A stretch of DNA of 64,000 nt, from assembly GCA_946811185.2 (NCBI GenBank), contig OX328109.1, forward strand, positions 34,332,129-34,396,128, given 5' to 3'. The stretch comes from Hippopus hippopus. Its lineage: Eukaryota > Mollusca > Bivalvia > Cardiida > Cardiidae. The notes under the pieces were generated by a model, which had not been told where the DNA came from, ran no database searches, and saw only the letters and a list, made by a program, of their open reading frames with translations. Below are positions 63,822-64,000 of the stretch, piece after piece. Made by a program: the position numbers and the translations under genes. Numbering within the stretch: the first letter of the stretch is position 1; each line of letters begins with the position of its first letter.

Positions 63822-63867
63822 TTAAAAGTGAGACTGGAGAAATGTCGGGAGGCCATGGAAAAATCTG
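63822..63867 (+). CDS. F-BAR-like protein, fourth visible exon
   Basis: 46 nt between TTTTTATTTTAG and GTATGC. It enters in phase from the third exon (..QKEREK then LKVRLEKCREAMEKS) and leaves one base of the next codon. The repeated EKCRE motif in two neighbouring exons is notable. If the donor were not used, the frame would run 15 more residues to a TAG. The next exon lies outside the window. Confidence 0.75.
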
Positions 63868-64000
63868 GTATGCATGAATTCTTCCTTCAAGAACGATTTT
63901 ATTTTTAGATCTAAAATAAAAACATTGTTTTAATATATGAAAATATATTGTTGTTATATAACCTCACAAAAGTTCAGACGGCGAGTCTTGCTGTTTCCTC
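63868..64000. other. Start of next intron
   Basis: GTATGC donor, AT-rich sequence, nothing else recognised. Confidence 0.55.

Overview
The window looks like non-coding, transposon-crowded DNA from an animal, most likely a bivalve mollusc. It is AT-rich, has no operon structure, and shows spliced exons with GT..AG boundaries. It carries tRNA-derived SINEs whose 3' tail (GGCGTTAAACACCAAACAAA) is of a type I associate with molluscs, and scores of palindromic MITEs. The short-repeat families recall dreissenid mussel sequence to me, but that is an uncertain memory and not a search result.

Layout. 1-4203 (- strand, running off the left edge) is a decayed LTR retrotransposon. 4204-30700 is a nested field of MITEs, SINE fragments and simple repeats with no gene I can support. 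30723-31169 encodes a small, probably secreted protein of unknown function, possibly frameshifted in an A run near its end. 31200-52000 is again MITEs and SINEs, with three striking long palindromes in the window (10.2, 36.1 and 37.3 kb), several minisatellites and a tRNA-like SINE with a clean 13-bp target duplication. 52097-63867 (+ strand) holds four consecutive coding exons of one gene whose frames join without error; the product reads like part of an F-BAR (membrane-curving) domain. Both ends of that gene lie outside the window. A second, nearly complete LTR retrotransposon (58332-63773, TSD ACTG) sits in its last visible intron, in the sense orientation.

The two LTR elements belong to one family. 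Their polyprotein order is Gag-protease-integrase-reverse transcriptase-RNase H although every domain is of Ty3/gypsy type, and the Gag contains a region resembling the vertebrate SCAN domain. Both traits point to the Gmr1-like group. The LTRs carry a perfect three-unit heat-shock element, and the primer-binding site matches tRNA-Pro. The left copy has lost most of gag and RNase H; the right copy has lost the integrase core. Both share a TGA codon between integrase and reverse transcriptase.

MITE family names used below. A: about 265 bp, ends ATATGGCYTGCAACACG, two internal hairpins. B: about 265 bp, ends ATGAGCCATGCTCTG..GGGGGCTTAATGCATCT, one hairpin near one end ('+' = hairpin near the left end). 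C: about 225 bp, ends TTAA-CYCTTTACCAAAC, central AATGCTGGTAACCAGCATT hairpin; '+' has the GTTTTAACGACC side on the left. D: about 205 bp, ends TTAA-CCCTTA, central hairpin AGACTGCACAGAACGTGCAG; D-short is a related form with a different right side. E: about 165-210 bp, ends GGTCCGTATTCACCAAC. C and D are flanked by TTAA and interrupt other repeats exactly at TTAA, which is piggyBac behaviour. A, B and D carry what looks like the same ancestral hairpin core.
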